From: Maribacter aquimaris
GTDB lineage: Bacteria; Bacteroidota; Bacteroidia; Flavobacteriales; Flavobacteriaceae
Length of the DNA stretch: 64,000 nucleotides
Reading direction: 5' to 3'
Assembly: GCF_014596745.1 (NCBI RefSeq)
Contig: NZ_JABTCF010000002.1
Location: 62,001 to 126,000 of the forward strand
Shown: piece by piece, positions 1-8,181 of the stretch
Layout: every line of letters starts with the position of its first letter
How positions within the stretch are numbered: the first letter of the stretch is position 1
The notes under the pieces: model-generated
What the model saw: only the letters and a program-made list of their open reading frames with translations
Told to the model about the DNA's origin: nothing
Database searches by the model: none
Translations under genes and position numbers: made by a program

Positions 1-1
1 A

Positions 2-697
2 GCGCGCAGGGTTCGCGACAATACCACAAAACACACCTTGGATAATGTTGAAAAAGTGGGTGAGGCCGTCATTAATGTAGTCACTTATGAAATCGTTCAA
101 CAAATGTCGCTCTCAAGTACTGAATATCCTCAAGGGGAAAATGAGTTCTTGAAGGCTGGCCTTACCATGTTGGAATCCGATTTGGTGAAACCCTTTAGGG
201 TAGCGGAATCACCCGTTCAGTTTGAATGTAAGGTAACCAAGATCGAACCGTTGGGAAAAGAAGGTGGGGCCGGAAACCTTGTTTTTTCCGAAGTGGTTAA
301 AATACATATCAACCCCAATATATTGGACGAAAATGGTAATATAGACCAATTTAAGATAAATCAGGTTGCCCGCATGGGAGGCAATTGGTATTCTAGGGCC
401 AATAAAGGGATGTTCGAAGTTCCCAAACCATTGTCGAGTATGGGGATTGGGGTAGAAGCCATTCCGGAAGGAATCAGGAACAGTACGGTTTTAACAGGCA
501 ATGACCTTGGGAAATTGGGTAATGTAGCGAAATTACCTTCAAGAATCGAAATAGGGGAATTTATCAGTTCAAACGAAGGAATATCTTCTTTGGCAACAAA
601 CAATGACCTTCAAACCATACATCGTAAGGCCAAGGAATATCTTGACCGGGACGAAGTGCTTTCAGCCTGGAAACTGCTTTTGGCAAACGAATTGTAA
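2..697 (+). CDS. flavin reductase family protein, 3' part only
   Basis: The reading frame is open from the first bases of the window without a start codon, so the gene begins upstream. The visible part starts with the residues ARRVRDNTTKHTLDNVE, typical of the middle of FMN-binding split-barrel flavin reductases of Bacteroidota, in which the flavin domain comes first and a family-specific C-terminal region follows. About 230 residues are visible out of an expected 290 or so. The C-terminal half (EVPKPLSSMGIGVEAIPEG) matches my memory of the family. The likely role is NAD(P)H-dependent reduction of flavin or of a quinone-like substrate in the cytoplasm. The TTG at 38 is internal, not a start. 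Confidence 0.8.
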   Translation, partial: ARRVRDNTTKHTLDNVEKVGEAVINVVTYEIVQQMSLSSTEYPQGENEFLKAGLTMLESDLVKPFRVAESPVQFECKVTKIEPLGKEGGAGNLVFSEVVKIHINPNILDENGNIDQFKINQVARMGGNWYSRANKGMFEVPKPLSSMGIGVEAIPEGIRNSTVLTGNDLGKLGNVAKLPSRIEIGEFISSNEGISSLATNNDLQTIHRKAKEYLDRDEVLSAWKLLLANEL

Positions 698-906
698 ATA
701 ACTATTTGGTCAGTTTTTATGAAGCCATTTGTAAAACCCTTAACTTGGCGGCAAATTGTTTTTATCTATTTGATGGAGTCTTTCCCAATCTGTTATACTC
801 GGGAAGGAAAGTTTGCCACAACAAAGAATAGGAAGAGGCAGGTAGTAAGCCTTAAAGGCATCAATAAAAAAATTAATACAGAATACAATTAGATAATTAT
901 CAAAAG

Positions 907-1284
907 ATGGAAATACAAGGAAAAATCAAGAAGATAGAAGAGACCAAAACCTTTGGAAGCAATGGTTTTAGAAAAAGGGAAGTGGTAATAACCACCGAAG
1001 AGCAGTACCCACAACAAATCCTAGTCGAGTTTATACAGGATAAATGTGATTTGTTGAACAGCTATCAAGTTGGTCAGGATGTAAAAATCAGTATTAATAT
1101 CCGAGGGCGTGAATGGACAAACCCACAGGGAGAGGTAAAGTACTTCAACTCTATTCAAGGATGGCGCATTGAGAATCTTCAGGCAGCGGAAGGCAATGCC
1201 GATATTCCACCAGTACCGCCTATGGATGCTTTTGAGCCTGCCGATAACATCAATGAGGAGGATCATGATGATCTGCCTTTTTAA
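907..1284 (+). CDS. DUF3127 domain protein
   Basis: This 125-residue protein matches the DUF3127 family, which is confined mainly to Bacteroidota. The N-terminal 95 residues carry the family pattern: MEIQGKIKKIEETKTFGSNG, then KREVVITTEEQYPQ and an invariant-looking FIQDKCDLL. The last 30 residues are acidic and proline-rich (PPVPPMDAFEP, ending in DDLPF), which recalls the acidic tail of single-stranded DNA-binding proteins. The fold is expected to be OB-like, so nucleic-acid binding is a reasonable inference but is not demonstrated for the family. It stands alone, with a strong terminator 27 bp after the stop codon. Confidence 0.88.
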   Translation: MEIQGKIKKIEETKTFGSNGFRKREVVITTEEQYPQQILVEFIQDKCDLLNSYQVGQDVKISINIRGREWTNPQGEVKYFNSIQGWRIENLQAAEGNADIPPVPPMDAFEPADNINEEDHDDLPF

Positions 1285-1310
1285 TAGGACAATGGATCAA
1301 CAATACGAAA

Positions 1311-1333
1311 AGACCCGGAAGGGTCTTTTTTTT
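1311..1333 (+). terminator. rho-independent terminator after the DUF3127 gene
   Basis: A perfect stem AGACCC (1311-1316) / GGGTCT (1321-1326) with a GGAA tetraloop is followed by seven more T residues. It closes the single-gene DUF3127 unit before aat. Confidence 0.85.
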
Positions 1334-1388
1334 GTCCTTGTTTTTAGATAACTTCCGCTATTGAATCAATGTTTTTCTTAAAAAACCT

Positions 1389-2057
1389 GTGGTGAAAAAG
1401 AACGGTATTCATAAACCATTGGTATTCCTTACCAATGAAATTTATTTTCCTCCAGTAGCGGATGCCAATAGCGAAGGATTGGTGGCTGTTGGTGGGGACC
1501 TTTCCCCAGAACGTTTGTTATTGGCCTATAAGCGGGGTATTTTCCCTTGGTTCAACGAAGGCTCTATGGTAATGTGGTGGAGTCCCGATCCTAGAATGGT
1601 ATTGTACCCTGACCAGGTGAGGATTTCGAAAAGCATGCGTAAGGTCTTGAAGGGCGATCAATTTCAATTGACCAAGAACACATCGTTTGAACAGGTGATC
1701 GATCAATGTGCAAGGATAAAACGCAAGGGTCAAGACGGTACGTGGATTACCCAGGATATGAAGAAAGCCTATCTGAAATTACACGCTATGGGATTTGCAC
1801 AATCTTATGAGGTTTGGGAAGAAGGCAGGTTGGTCGGGGGACTCTATGGTATTGATCTAGGCCATGTATTCTGTGGGGAAAGCATGTTCAGTACCGTGGG
1901 CAATGCATCAAAGTTTGCTTTTATCAATTTGGCCAAGGAGCTTGGTCAAAAAGGATATCGTCTTATCGATTGTCAGATATATACCAGCCATTTGGAAAGT
2001 CTCGGGGCCCAGGAAATCCCAAGGGAGGATTTTATGGAAATTTTAAAGAATATGTAA
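1389..2057 (+). CDS. aat: leucyl/phenylalanyl-tRNA--protein transferase
   Basis: Aat adds Leu or Phe from an aminoacyl-tRNA to N-terminal Arg or Lys of proteins, creating an N-degron for ClpS/ClpAP. The 222-residue length is normal for the family. Recognisable blocks in order are FPPVADANSEGLVAVGGDLS, LLLAYKRGIFPWF, MWWSPDPRMVL, GTWITQDM, YEVWEEGRLVGGLYGID, FCGESMFS and LIDCQIYTSHLESLGA. The start is a GTG at 1389 or the next codon, GTG at 1392; no ATG precedes the conserved FPP block in frame. The gene is isolated, and about 1 kb of poorly coding DNA follows. Confidence 0.95.
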   Translation: MVKKNGIHKPLVFLTNEIYFPPVADANSEGLVAVGGDLSPERLLLAYKRGIFPWFNEGSMVMWWSPDPRMVLYPDQVRISKSMRKVLKGDQFQLTKNTSFEQVIDQCARIKRKGQDGTWITQDMKKAYLKLHAMGFAQSYEVWEEGRLVGGLYGIDLGHVFCGESMFSTVGNASKFAFINLAKELGQKGYRLIDCQIYTSHLESLGAQEIPREDFMEILKNM

Positions 2058-2065
2058 GGGTTGAA

Positions 2066-2105
2066 TTGAATTTTAGGGAACTGGACTAGGTTTTTTTAGG
2101 AAGTT
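2066..2105 (+). repeat. dispersed repeat, copy 1
   Basis: Bases 2066-2090 are identical to 19282-19306 (25 bp, with core TTTAGGGAACTGGACTAGG), and the similarity continues through a T-run and AGGAgGTT-like bases for about 15 more positions. Both copies lie in intergenic DNA, here just after aat. It may be the edge of a small non-autonomous element or a conserved regulatory RNA end; nothing more can be said from two copies. Confidence 0.6.
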
Positions 2106-2270
2106 TTGGTTGTACACAGTATTTATTCAAGTTCAGAGATTGTTTAAATAACATTAATTACGCTTATGGTCCCATAATTTTTGAAACTATGGGCCTAGAA
2201 TACTAATGTCACAAATTAAAGGAGAAATGGTTTGCTTTTTACCTCAGTTCTTTGTTGCTTATCGTTGTTT

Positions 2271-2618
2271 CTATTCCTTGCTTTTTGGTTTAATGGTTCC
2301 AATCAATTCCCTAATGGTTCCATTACCAAAATATTGGTATACGTAAGTTTTTCCTGTTGCAAAGTCCGAATACAGGGAAACGATAGTCTTATCGTGTTCA
2401 ATCCAACCGGTTAATGTTGTATGTTCATTCAAATGAATAGTTTTGATTTTTTCATTTGCATCAGCTCCTGATGTTCTTTCAATCCAATACAATTCTGTAT
2501 CAGAACTAAATGTCAGGTCAATTTTTACATAATCTTTAAAATCATATTCAAATTCTTTATCGTAAATATTTTCAGTGGTCATATTTAATTGGGAAAAAGC
2601 CATTGAAGAAAATAGCAT
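2271..2618 (-). CDS. small hypothetical exported protein, 5' end doubtful
   Basis: From the ATG at 2618 this encodes 115 residues beginning MLFSSMAFSQ, the end of a signal peptide. The same frame continues upstream as KKLKNILLCLT, which would complete a classical signal peptide, but it then meets TGA (2652-2654) with no ATG. That spot contains a tandem duplication of CTG plus seven A residues, so slippage may have removed the real start. The rest (ELYWIERTSGADANEKIKT and TYVYQYFGNGTIRELIGTI) is not a family I recognise. It is either a short secreted protein with a reduced signal or a decaying gene. Confidence 0.4.
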   Translation of the reverse strand: MLFSSMAFSQLNMTTENIYDKEFEYDFKDYVKIDLTFSSDTELYWIERTSGADANEKIKTIHLNEHTTLTGWIEHDKTIVSLYSDFATGKTYVYQYFGNGTIRELIGTIKPKSKE

Positions 2619-2651
2619 AGTTAAGCAAAGAAGTATGTTTTTCAGTTTTTT

Positions 2652-2905
2652 TCAGTTTTTTTTTCAATTCCGCAAACTTGCTAAATTCTGATATTGAGTT
2701 ATAAATTCCGCGTTTTATTTTCAAAAATCCAATGCTTTTCAATTCCGAATTGTTCACGTTTGAGTGATTTCCGAGATTGTTGGCAACTTGTTTGTGCATG
2801 GCTAGTTGCGTGGTTAAGCACGTAATTTAGCAAATAAAAACCGTCCCGACGGTTTGGGAGAAAATCCGCAAGAAATTTCGTAAATAGGCTTTTACCAGCC
2901 ATTAA
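2652..2905. repeat. intergenic element with a perfect inverted repeat
   Basis: This stretch has no convincing gene. It includes a perfect inverted repeat, AAACCGTC (2838-2845) / GACGGTTT (2848-2855), around two bases. Short open frames overlap in two minus-strand frames, and the sequence resembles the AT-rich intergenic repeats scattered through marine Flavobacteriaceae; that resemblance is from memory and untested. It may be a remnant of a mobile or recombination-prone element. Confidence 0.35.
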
Positions 2906-3070
2906 TTTTATACGGCTTAATTTTGATTCCCTTTAAATTGATAATATAATCAAAAAGAACAAAAGAGAGAATAAAGGTCAGGATACACGGTGAAGCTTTA
3001 GACTTCGACAATCCCGAGGGTTCGGGAATAATCCTCTCTTTTTTACGACTTAAACCACGTTCAGTTCTGC
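2906..3070. other. gene-free stretch with nested inverted repeats
   Basis: Two nested inverted repeats occupy this 3' flank of the lipid kinase gene. The outer arms are AAAAGAGAG (2961-2969) and CTCTCTTTT (3034-3042). The inner hairpin is TCCCGA (3012-3017) / TCGGGA (3022-3027). There is no T-run directly after the inner hairpin on the minus strand, so it is not a textbook terminator for the operon ending at 3071. No open frame looks real. Confidence 0.45.
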
Positions 3071-3955
3071 TTAAGCTATAACCTTTAGACTTTCTTTTAA
3101 AACCTCTAAATGCAATTCTACAGGGTTTGTTCTCTTCAATTCGCCATCCAGCTCAAAAATGATTTCTATGTCCTGATTTTCTATTTTTATTGTAGCATTT
3201 TTAACCCTATGATAAGAATATTCCTTGATTTTATGCTCGTATTTGAGTAGAAATAAAAATGCGAAATAAAGGATTTTAAATTTATTCAATCGATCAATTA
3301 TCACAACATCCAGAAATCCGTCATTTAAAATTGCCTTTCTTGTAATGGAGAAATTATAGCCCATGATATTGGTGTTCGATATGAAAACTAAAAAAGGGTT
3401 TAAGACCGCTTCTTTCCCATTAATTTCAATGGTGTATTTTGCATCATTTTTAAATGACCTGATTGATTGTAAAGTTGCTTTTAGATAAGTAAACAATCTT
3501 CTGTTCGAAGAGCTTTCAAAATTTGAAATCGTATTGGCGGCAAATCCAAAACCAATGTTGCTGAAAAAATATTCCCCATTGATTCTACCTACATCAATAG
3601 AGGTAGCTTTTTGCTCTTTGATGCGTTGAATGGCTTTTTTTATGTTTTTCGGGATTTTAAGGTTTCTTGCCAACCCATTACCTGAACCAATAGGGATAAT
3701 CCCAAGTAATATCTTAGAATTGACCAAACAGGATGCTACTTCGTTGATCGTGCCATCACCCCCACAGGCAACGATGATTTCAGCTTTTTCGTTTATGGAC
3801 TGTTGTACTAAAAGTGTCGCATGTCCTTTATAGGAGGAATGTTTTACAACAATTGAAAAATAGTTCTTTTCAAAATATGCCGATAGATAATGCTTTGTAA
3901 TTCGGGACTTCCCTTTACCGGCAATTGGATTTACTATGAAGTGGACTATTTTCAT
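3071..3955 (-). CDS. diacylglycerol/lipid kinase family protein (YegS/BmrU type)
   Basis: The 294-residue soluble protein has the DAGK catalytic-domain signatures: IVNPIAGKGKS near residue 7, the nucleotide-binding GGDGTINEV at 65-73, and IPIGSGNGLARNL just after. It should phosphorylate a lipid (diacylglycerol, or a sphingolipid-like or other lipid alcohol) at the inner face of the membrane using ATP. It is the last gene of the pump operon and overlaps the preceding LTA-synthase-like gene by four bases (ATGA). A lipid kinase next to a phosphoglycerol-type transferase is logical: that class of enzyme releases diacylglycerol, which a DAG kinase would recycle. That coupling is inference. Confidence 0.88.
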   Translation of the reverse strand: MKIVHFIVNPIAGKGKSRITKHYLSAYFEKNYFSIVVKHSSYKGHATLLVQQSINEKAEIIVACGGDGTINEVASCLVNSKILLGIIPIGSGNGLARNLKIPKNIKKAIQRIKEQKATSIDVGRINGEYFFSNIGFGFAANTISNFESSSNRRLFTYLKATLQSIRSFKNDAKYTIEINGKEAVLNPFLVFISNTNIMGYNFSITRKAILNDGFLDVVIIDRLNKFKILYFAFLFLLKYEHKIKEYSYHRVKNATIKIENQDIEIIFELDGELKRTNPVELHLEVLKESLKVIA

Positions 3956-5919
3956 TCGTTCACTTTTAAGGATAGTCCGTTATTATTGTACAGATGGTCG
4001 GCCACTTGAAAATATGAAATGGTTTCTTTAAGAAAATCTTGGTTCATAGGCTTTGCAACCAAACTATTGTCATCTCTTTTCCAATTATAGAAATTAGCCT
4101 GTTTTTGATCCCCTAAGATCATAAGTTCATGACCCTTTAATAATCCTAATTTTCTATAGTTGCCAATAAAGGCACGTTCATCAGTCTCTTCCATTTTTAG
4201 AATGTCCTGTCCAAAAAGGTTACTTTCATAAGTCCAGTCCAATTGTGCAAATAATGTGGGGAAGATATCGACTTGGGAACAAAGTCTGTCAATATGTTGT
4301 TGTTCTACACCATCAAGATTTAATATCATTGCCGGAATATGATAATTGGCTACATCGAGTTCCCAACGACCTGCACTGCTGGCACAATGGTCTGCCATTA
4401 ATATGAAAACGGTATTTTTAAACCAAGGTTTTTGTTTTGCATTTCTTAAGAATTCTTGAATTGCGAAATCGGTATATTTAATGGCTCCGTATCTTCCTGT
4501 ACCTGATGGAATACTAATTTTATTGGCGGGATAAGTGTATGGCTTATGGTTCGAAGTAGTCATTATAAAATCAAAGAAAGGCCGTCCTGTGGCAAAGGCC
4601 GAATCGGCTTCTTTTATTACCTTTTTATAAATATCTTCATCACAAACCCCCCAGGCATTTTCAAAAGTTACTTCTTCATCCGCGATATTCTTACGATTGG
4701 TTACAATATCTGCAGATGGTAGAAACCCTCTTCCCCTGTCCACAATGTCAAATCCATTACCACTGAAATATTTGTCCATATTGTCAAAATATCCGTCGCC
4801 CCCATAAAAGAACGTCCTTGAGTATCCTTTACCCCTGAATACCTCGCCAATAGTAAAGAGATTATTATTTTTCTTTCGTTTAACAATACTTCTCCCAGGC
4901 GTTGGGGGAATTGAAAGTGTAATGGCTTCCATTCCGCGAACTGTCCTAGTGCCAGTTGCCATTAAATTGTCGAACGATAGTCCCACTTGCGATAAGGAAT
5001 CCAATGTTGGGGTTAACATATTTTCATTGCCAAAAGCCCCCAAATATTTTGCACTTAAACTCTCAATGCAAATAAAAATAATGTTAGGTTTCTTCTCTTC
5101 ACCATCATTTCTAATATATCTACGTATGCCCGTAGATGGCGCATAGATGCTGTCTTGAAAAGTTTTTATGTTTTCATTTACCTTTAAGAACGCTTCTTTG
5201 ATTGGCTCGGTTTTGTAAAACTCAGGATAGCTAAGTTCATTATTCCGAAAAGCTGCAAAAAAAGAATAAATACCTGCTTTTGAAAGCTCATTGTTATAGC
5301 GATTATCTGAAATCTCGGCATTTTCATTTTTGATAAACAAAGTAAAAATCAAGGCAATACCCAATATGATTACACTTGGCAGTAAGCGGATTTTAAATGG
5401 ATCTGTGCTTTCAAAAGTTCTCTTGAATATTCGTAATCTTATAAAGAGTATAACCGTAAGCATGACAAGTATTCCTATACTTCCAATCAAAATAGGTATA
5501 GGATATGATTCATTTATATTCTTAACGACCTCGTAAGTGTATATTAAATAGTCAACTGCAATAAAATTGAATCTTCTCTGGAATTCTTCCCAAAAAGTGA
5601 TTTCTGCAAAGAATGAAAAGAAGATTATTAGCACGCCCACTATAAAGCCTGTATAACAAATAATCCTATCTGCCATAGTACCATTAAGACCTTTGGGTAC
5701 TATCAAAAAATATAAAGTAGCGATTAGGGCAAAAAATGAAACGGTACCGATATCGTAAAAGAGCCCAATAAGGAATGTGGTAAACACGGTAATAACACCA
5801 TGGTCGATTTCTGAAAAATTCCAAATAAGAAAAATGACTCTCAATAACAACGAAATTCCTAGGAACAAAAGGATGAAGCCTTTTAACAATTCGAACCGTT
5901 TTGTAAATCCTATTTTCAT
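3952..5919 (-). CDS. LTA synthase-like sulfatase-fold phosphotransferase
   Basis: This 655-residue protein has about five N-terminal membrane segments (roughly residues 10-30, 45-70, 80-105, 140-160 and 180-200) and a periplasmic alkaline-phosphatase/sulfatase-fold domain from about residue 275. Visible motifs are IFICIESLSAKYLGAFGNEN, the expected threonine nucleophile region GTRTVRGMEA, FFYGGDGYFDNMD, and ADHCASSAG with metal-ligand Asp-His. Related enzymes transfer phosphoglycerol or phosphoethanolamine from lipids to glycans, lipid A or polymers. It overlaps the HD-domain gene upstream and the lipid kinase downstream by four bases each. Its acceptor is unknown; envelope modification during metal stress is inferred from context. 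Confidence 0.88.
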   Translation of the reverse strand: MKIGFTKRFELLKGFILLFLGISLLLRVIFLIWNFSEIDHGVITVFTTFLIGLFYDIGTVSFFALIATLYFLIVPKGLNGTMADRIICYTGFIVGVLIIFFSFFAEITFWEEFQRRFNFIAVDYLIYTYEVVKNINESYPIPILIGSIGILVMLTVILFIRLRIFKRTFESTDPFKIRLLPSVIILGIALIFTLFIKNENAEISDNRYNNELSKAGIYSFFAAFRNNELSYPEFYKTEPIKEAFLKVNENIKTFQDSIYAPSTGIRRYIRNDGEEKKPNIIFICIESLSAKYLGAFGNENMLTPTLDSLSQVGLSFDNLMATGTRTVRGMEAITLSIPPTPGRSIVKRKKNNNLFTIGEVFRGKGYSRTFFYGGDGYFDNMDKYFSGNGFDIVDRGRGFLPSADIVTNRKNIADEEVTFENAWGVCDEDIYKKVIKEADSAFATGRPFFDFIMTTSNHKPYTYPANKISIPSGTGRYGAIKYTDFAIQEFLRNAKQKPWFKNTVFILMADHCASSAGRWELDVANYHIPAMILNLDGVEQQHIDRLCSQVDIFPTLFAQLDWTYESNLFGQDILKMEETDERAFIGNYRKLGLLKGHELMILGDQKQANFYNWKRDDNSLVAKPMNQDFLKETISYFQVADHLYNNNGLSLKVNE

Positions 5920-6512
5920 CTTATTCGTATTAATTGTTTTAGTTTGTTTAAATTTTCTTGTTTCCCTTTTTCCAAGACCTCTTTACCGTATGTGGTCTTA
6001 AACCGATACTCCTCCAGAAATTTAATATTGAGGAGATGCCATTCGTTATCGGTCATAACGGTGTCACAAAATAGTTCCCATTCCTTTCGCAAGAGCATAT
6101 TCCTGTACATGTAATTAGTGGTTCCCAGATGGAACAAATCGGCATCGCAAAGTACTTTCTCATATACATCCATAGGATTTTGGGGCATCTTTGTGGCATC
6201 GATACAAGAAAGCACCCTTTCAATTTCGGTTTGCGGACAATTGGCTTTTGAAAGATATTGAGTAGCCAATCGTTTACTTACTTCTTCGTGTCCTTCATAG
6301 GTTTCCGAGAAACCTGTATCATGAAAGCAAGCCGCAATAGCTATGAAATCCACTTCTTTTGGTTGTAATCCTATGGCATTGGAAATCAAAAAAACGTTGT
6401 CGATTACTTCTTGCGTATGGGCAAAGTTGTGGAAGGGGAGATTCTTACATTTGTCATTTTGAAGTATCTCCGAACAATACCTCGTAATGCTTTTAATTGT
6501 CATCGCTGTCAT
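5916..6512 (-). CDS. HD-domain phosphohydrolase family protein
   Basis: The 198-residue cytoplasmic protein has an HD-superfamily metal site: HNFAHT (His28, His32), the HD pair in ACFHDTGF (His64-Asp65), and His75 in YEGHEEVS. A later Asp in CDADLFHLG completes the pattern. Families of this form hydrolyse phosphate esters of nucleotides or nucleotide second messengers, but the substrate cannot be read from the sequence. It overlaps the 162-residue membrane-protein gene by 20 bp and the LTA-synthase-like gene by 4 bp, so translation is probably coupled. The start at 6512 gives MTAMTIK; the second Met (6503) is also possible. Confidence 0.8.
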   Translation of the reverse strand: MTAMTIKSITRYCSEILQNDKCKNLPFHNFAHTQEVIDNVFLISNAIGLQPKEVDFIAIAACFHDTGFSETYEGHEEVSKRLATQYLSKANCPQTEIERVLSCIDATKMPQNPMDVYEKVLCDADLFHLGTTNYMYRNMLLRKEWELFCDTVMTDNEWHLLNIKFLEEYRFKTTYGKEVLEKGKQENLNKLKQLIRIR

Positions 6513-6981
6513 TGTCCGGGTCTAAATGAATCATATCAGCATCATGTCTAATTTCAGTATGGCGAATCACACCTCCACTCAATCCTACATATTTGGAAAT
6601 TATTGTCGAGGTTATAGCGAGTATCAGAACAATTGAAAAACAATATTTAGTATATTTTGATTTTTTATGGAGTAGAAACAGAGCGGCAAGGGACACCCCT
6701 CCTAAAATCAAAATAGTGGTAAAAAACAACTCTGCATATTCTTCATGGTTATGTAAAAGTGTCTCGCTTACTCCAGGAAAATCCTCAACAATTTCCGCAG
6801 CCCCTTCACCTGTATTAAAGGCAGCAATGGATGTTAAGGCACTGAATACAAAAATACCCAGTGATGTGTTCTTTACTTGGTGGTTCTTTATGATATAGCC
6901 TGAAATCAATACCAGAAAACCAACCAAAACACCAACAATGGGTAGATGGTTTATCACTAAATGTATATTTGCGTCGTTCAT
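6493..6981 (-). CDS. DUF2231-like four-helix membrane protein
   Basis: The 162-residue protein has four predicted membrane helices and a His/Asp-rich cytosolic or periplasmic tail (RHTEIRHDADMIHLDPDNDSDDN). Its N-terminus, IHLVINHLPIVGVLVGF, is built like that of the DUF2231 protein at 13484-13951 (IHAMVIHFPIALILVGF), and both also carry a mid-protein His-Glu-Glu (HNHEEYA versus LHEEAA). The two are therefore probably paralogs under one regulator. The His-rich tail could bind metal. It lies 30 bp after the adaptor gene in the pump operon. The function of this family is not established; a heme or metal redox role is a guess. Confidence 0.75.
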   Translation of the reverse strand: MNDANIHLVINHLPIVGVLVGFLVLISGYIIKNHQVKNTSLGIFVFSALTSIAAFNTGEGAAEIVEDFPGVSETLLHNHEEYAELFFTTILILGGVSLAALFLLHKKSKYTKYCFSIVLILAITSTIISKYVGLSGGVIRHTEIRHDADMIHLDPDNDSDDN

Positions 6982-7011
6982 AACATTGTTTTCATTATTT
7001 AGGTTTCTGTT

Positions 7012-8181
7012 TTACTCTGTTATCAAGTTAAATGCCCCATTGGTTAGAAATTCCGTGTTTGGTTTAAAATCAGCTGCATTAAGGATTTGGGTAAATCCAT
7101 TATTTGTAGCACCTATTTTGACCAATACCCTTTTGAAGTTTGTATTATCTTTTTTTACAAGTACAAAAAAGTCATTATCAATGTTCGATACAGCTTCGGA
7201 TGGTAATGCTGGATATTCTGCTGAAGTGGTCAGGATTTCAGCCTCAATGTACATTCCAGGGGCAAATAGTTGTACTTCCTCATCATTTACAAGATCCCCA
7301 TGTATCTCCACGGTTCTACTTTGGGCATTTATCGACTTGTTGACTAAATGAACCACTCCTTTATATACATTGCCCGTGTCGTTTTGCAATCTTACATTGA
7401 TTTGCTGCCCTTTTTTGACCATAGGTAGGTCCTTTTCGAAAATCTTCAATTCTATGTGAAGGTCGTCGGTATTGGTAACGGTTACAGCAACATCAGAAGG
7501 GTTTAGGTACATTCCTTTACTTGCGTTTATTGTAGTCGCATACCCTGATAATGGTGAAACTACACTAATGACTGACCGAATATTTTCGCCCGTAAGGGTA
7601 TTCGGATTGATGTTCATAAGGCTCAACCTCTTTTTAAGGGATTGATATTGTGCCATGGTCACGGTATATTCCGATTCAGCCTTTAAGAAATTCTTTTGGG
7701 AGGTGACATTATCCGCCATTAACTCTTTCTGGCGTTCATAATCGGATTTCAAATAGCTCAAACGTCCTTTGGCTTCCAAAAAATCTTGTTGCACCTGAAT
7801 ATATTCTGGGTTTTCAATGGTGAACAATACTTGACCTTTTTCAACCTTATTCCCAGGTAATAGATTGATGTTCTTTACATAGCCGGCAAAGTAGGCGCTA
7901 ACATCGGCTTGGTTCTGTGGGGGTACTGCGAACATACCGTTCGCTTTCACAACTGTATTGAACTCTTGCATCGATATTTTCCCCAAATCCATTCCACCAG
8001 ATTTAAATTGATTTTCGGTAATTATTATTGCATCTTGGTCTTTAATCCCCATCGTTACACCTGTGTTGGCCGTTTCTGGTTTTACTTTTGGGTTACAGGA
8101 AGCCAATGTTAGTGTCAGCAGTAAAAGAATGCTTGTTAAACTTATAACATGGGTAAAATTGTTGACTATATCTTTCATCAT
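7012..8181 (-). CDS. RND efflux periplasmic adaptor (membrane-fusion protein), lipoprotein
   Basis: This 389-residue CzcB/CusB-type adaptor links the inner-membrane pump to the outer-membrane channel. It has a lipoprotein signal ending LASC (Cys29). Next come a split barrel/lipoyl region (VKANGMFAVPPQNQADVSA, then GYVKNINLLPGNKVEKGQVL), a helical hairpin (residues about 125-190), a second lipoyl half (VVSPLSGYATTINASKGMY) and beta-barrel domains. Its ATG overlaps the stop codon of the fused pump gene by one base (TAATG), indicating translational coupling. Conserved His/Met metal-binding extensions typical of CusB are not obvious. Lipid anchoring would place it on the periplasmic face of the inner membrane. 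Confidence 0.92.
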   Translation of the reverse strand: MMKDIVNNFTHVISLTSILLLLTLTLASCNPKVKPETANTGVTMGIKDQDAIIITENQFKSGGMDLGKISMQEFNTVVKANGMFAVPPQNQADVSAYFAGYVKNINLLPGNKVEKGQVLFTIENPEYIQVQQDFLEAKGRLSYLKSDYERQKELMADNVTSQKNFLKAESEYTVTMAQYQSLKKRLSLMNINPNTLTGENIRSVISVVSPLSGYATTINASKGMYLNPSDVAVTVTNTDDLHIELKIFEKDLPMVKKGQQINVRLQNDTGNVYKGVVHLVNKSINAQSRTVEIHGDLVNDEEVQLFAPGMYIEAEILTTSAEYPALPSEAVSNIDNDFFVLVKKDNTNFKRVLVKIGATNNGFTQILNAADFKPNTEFLTNGAFNLITE

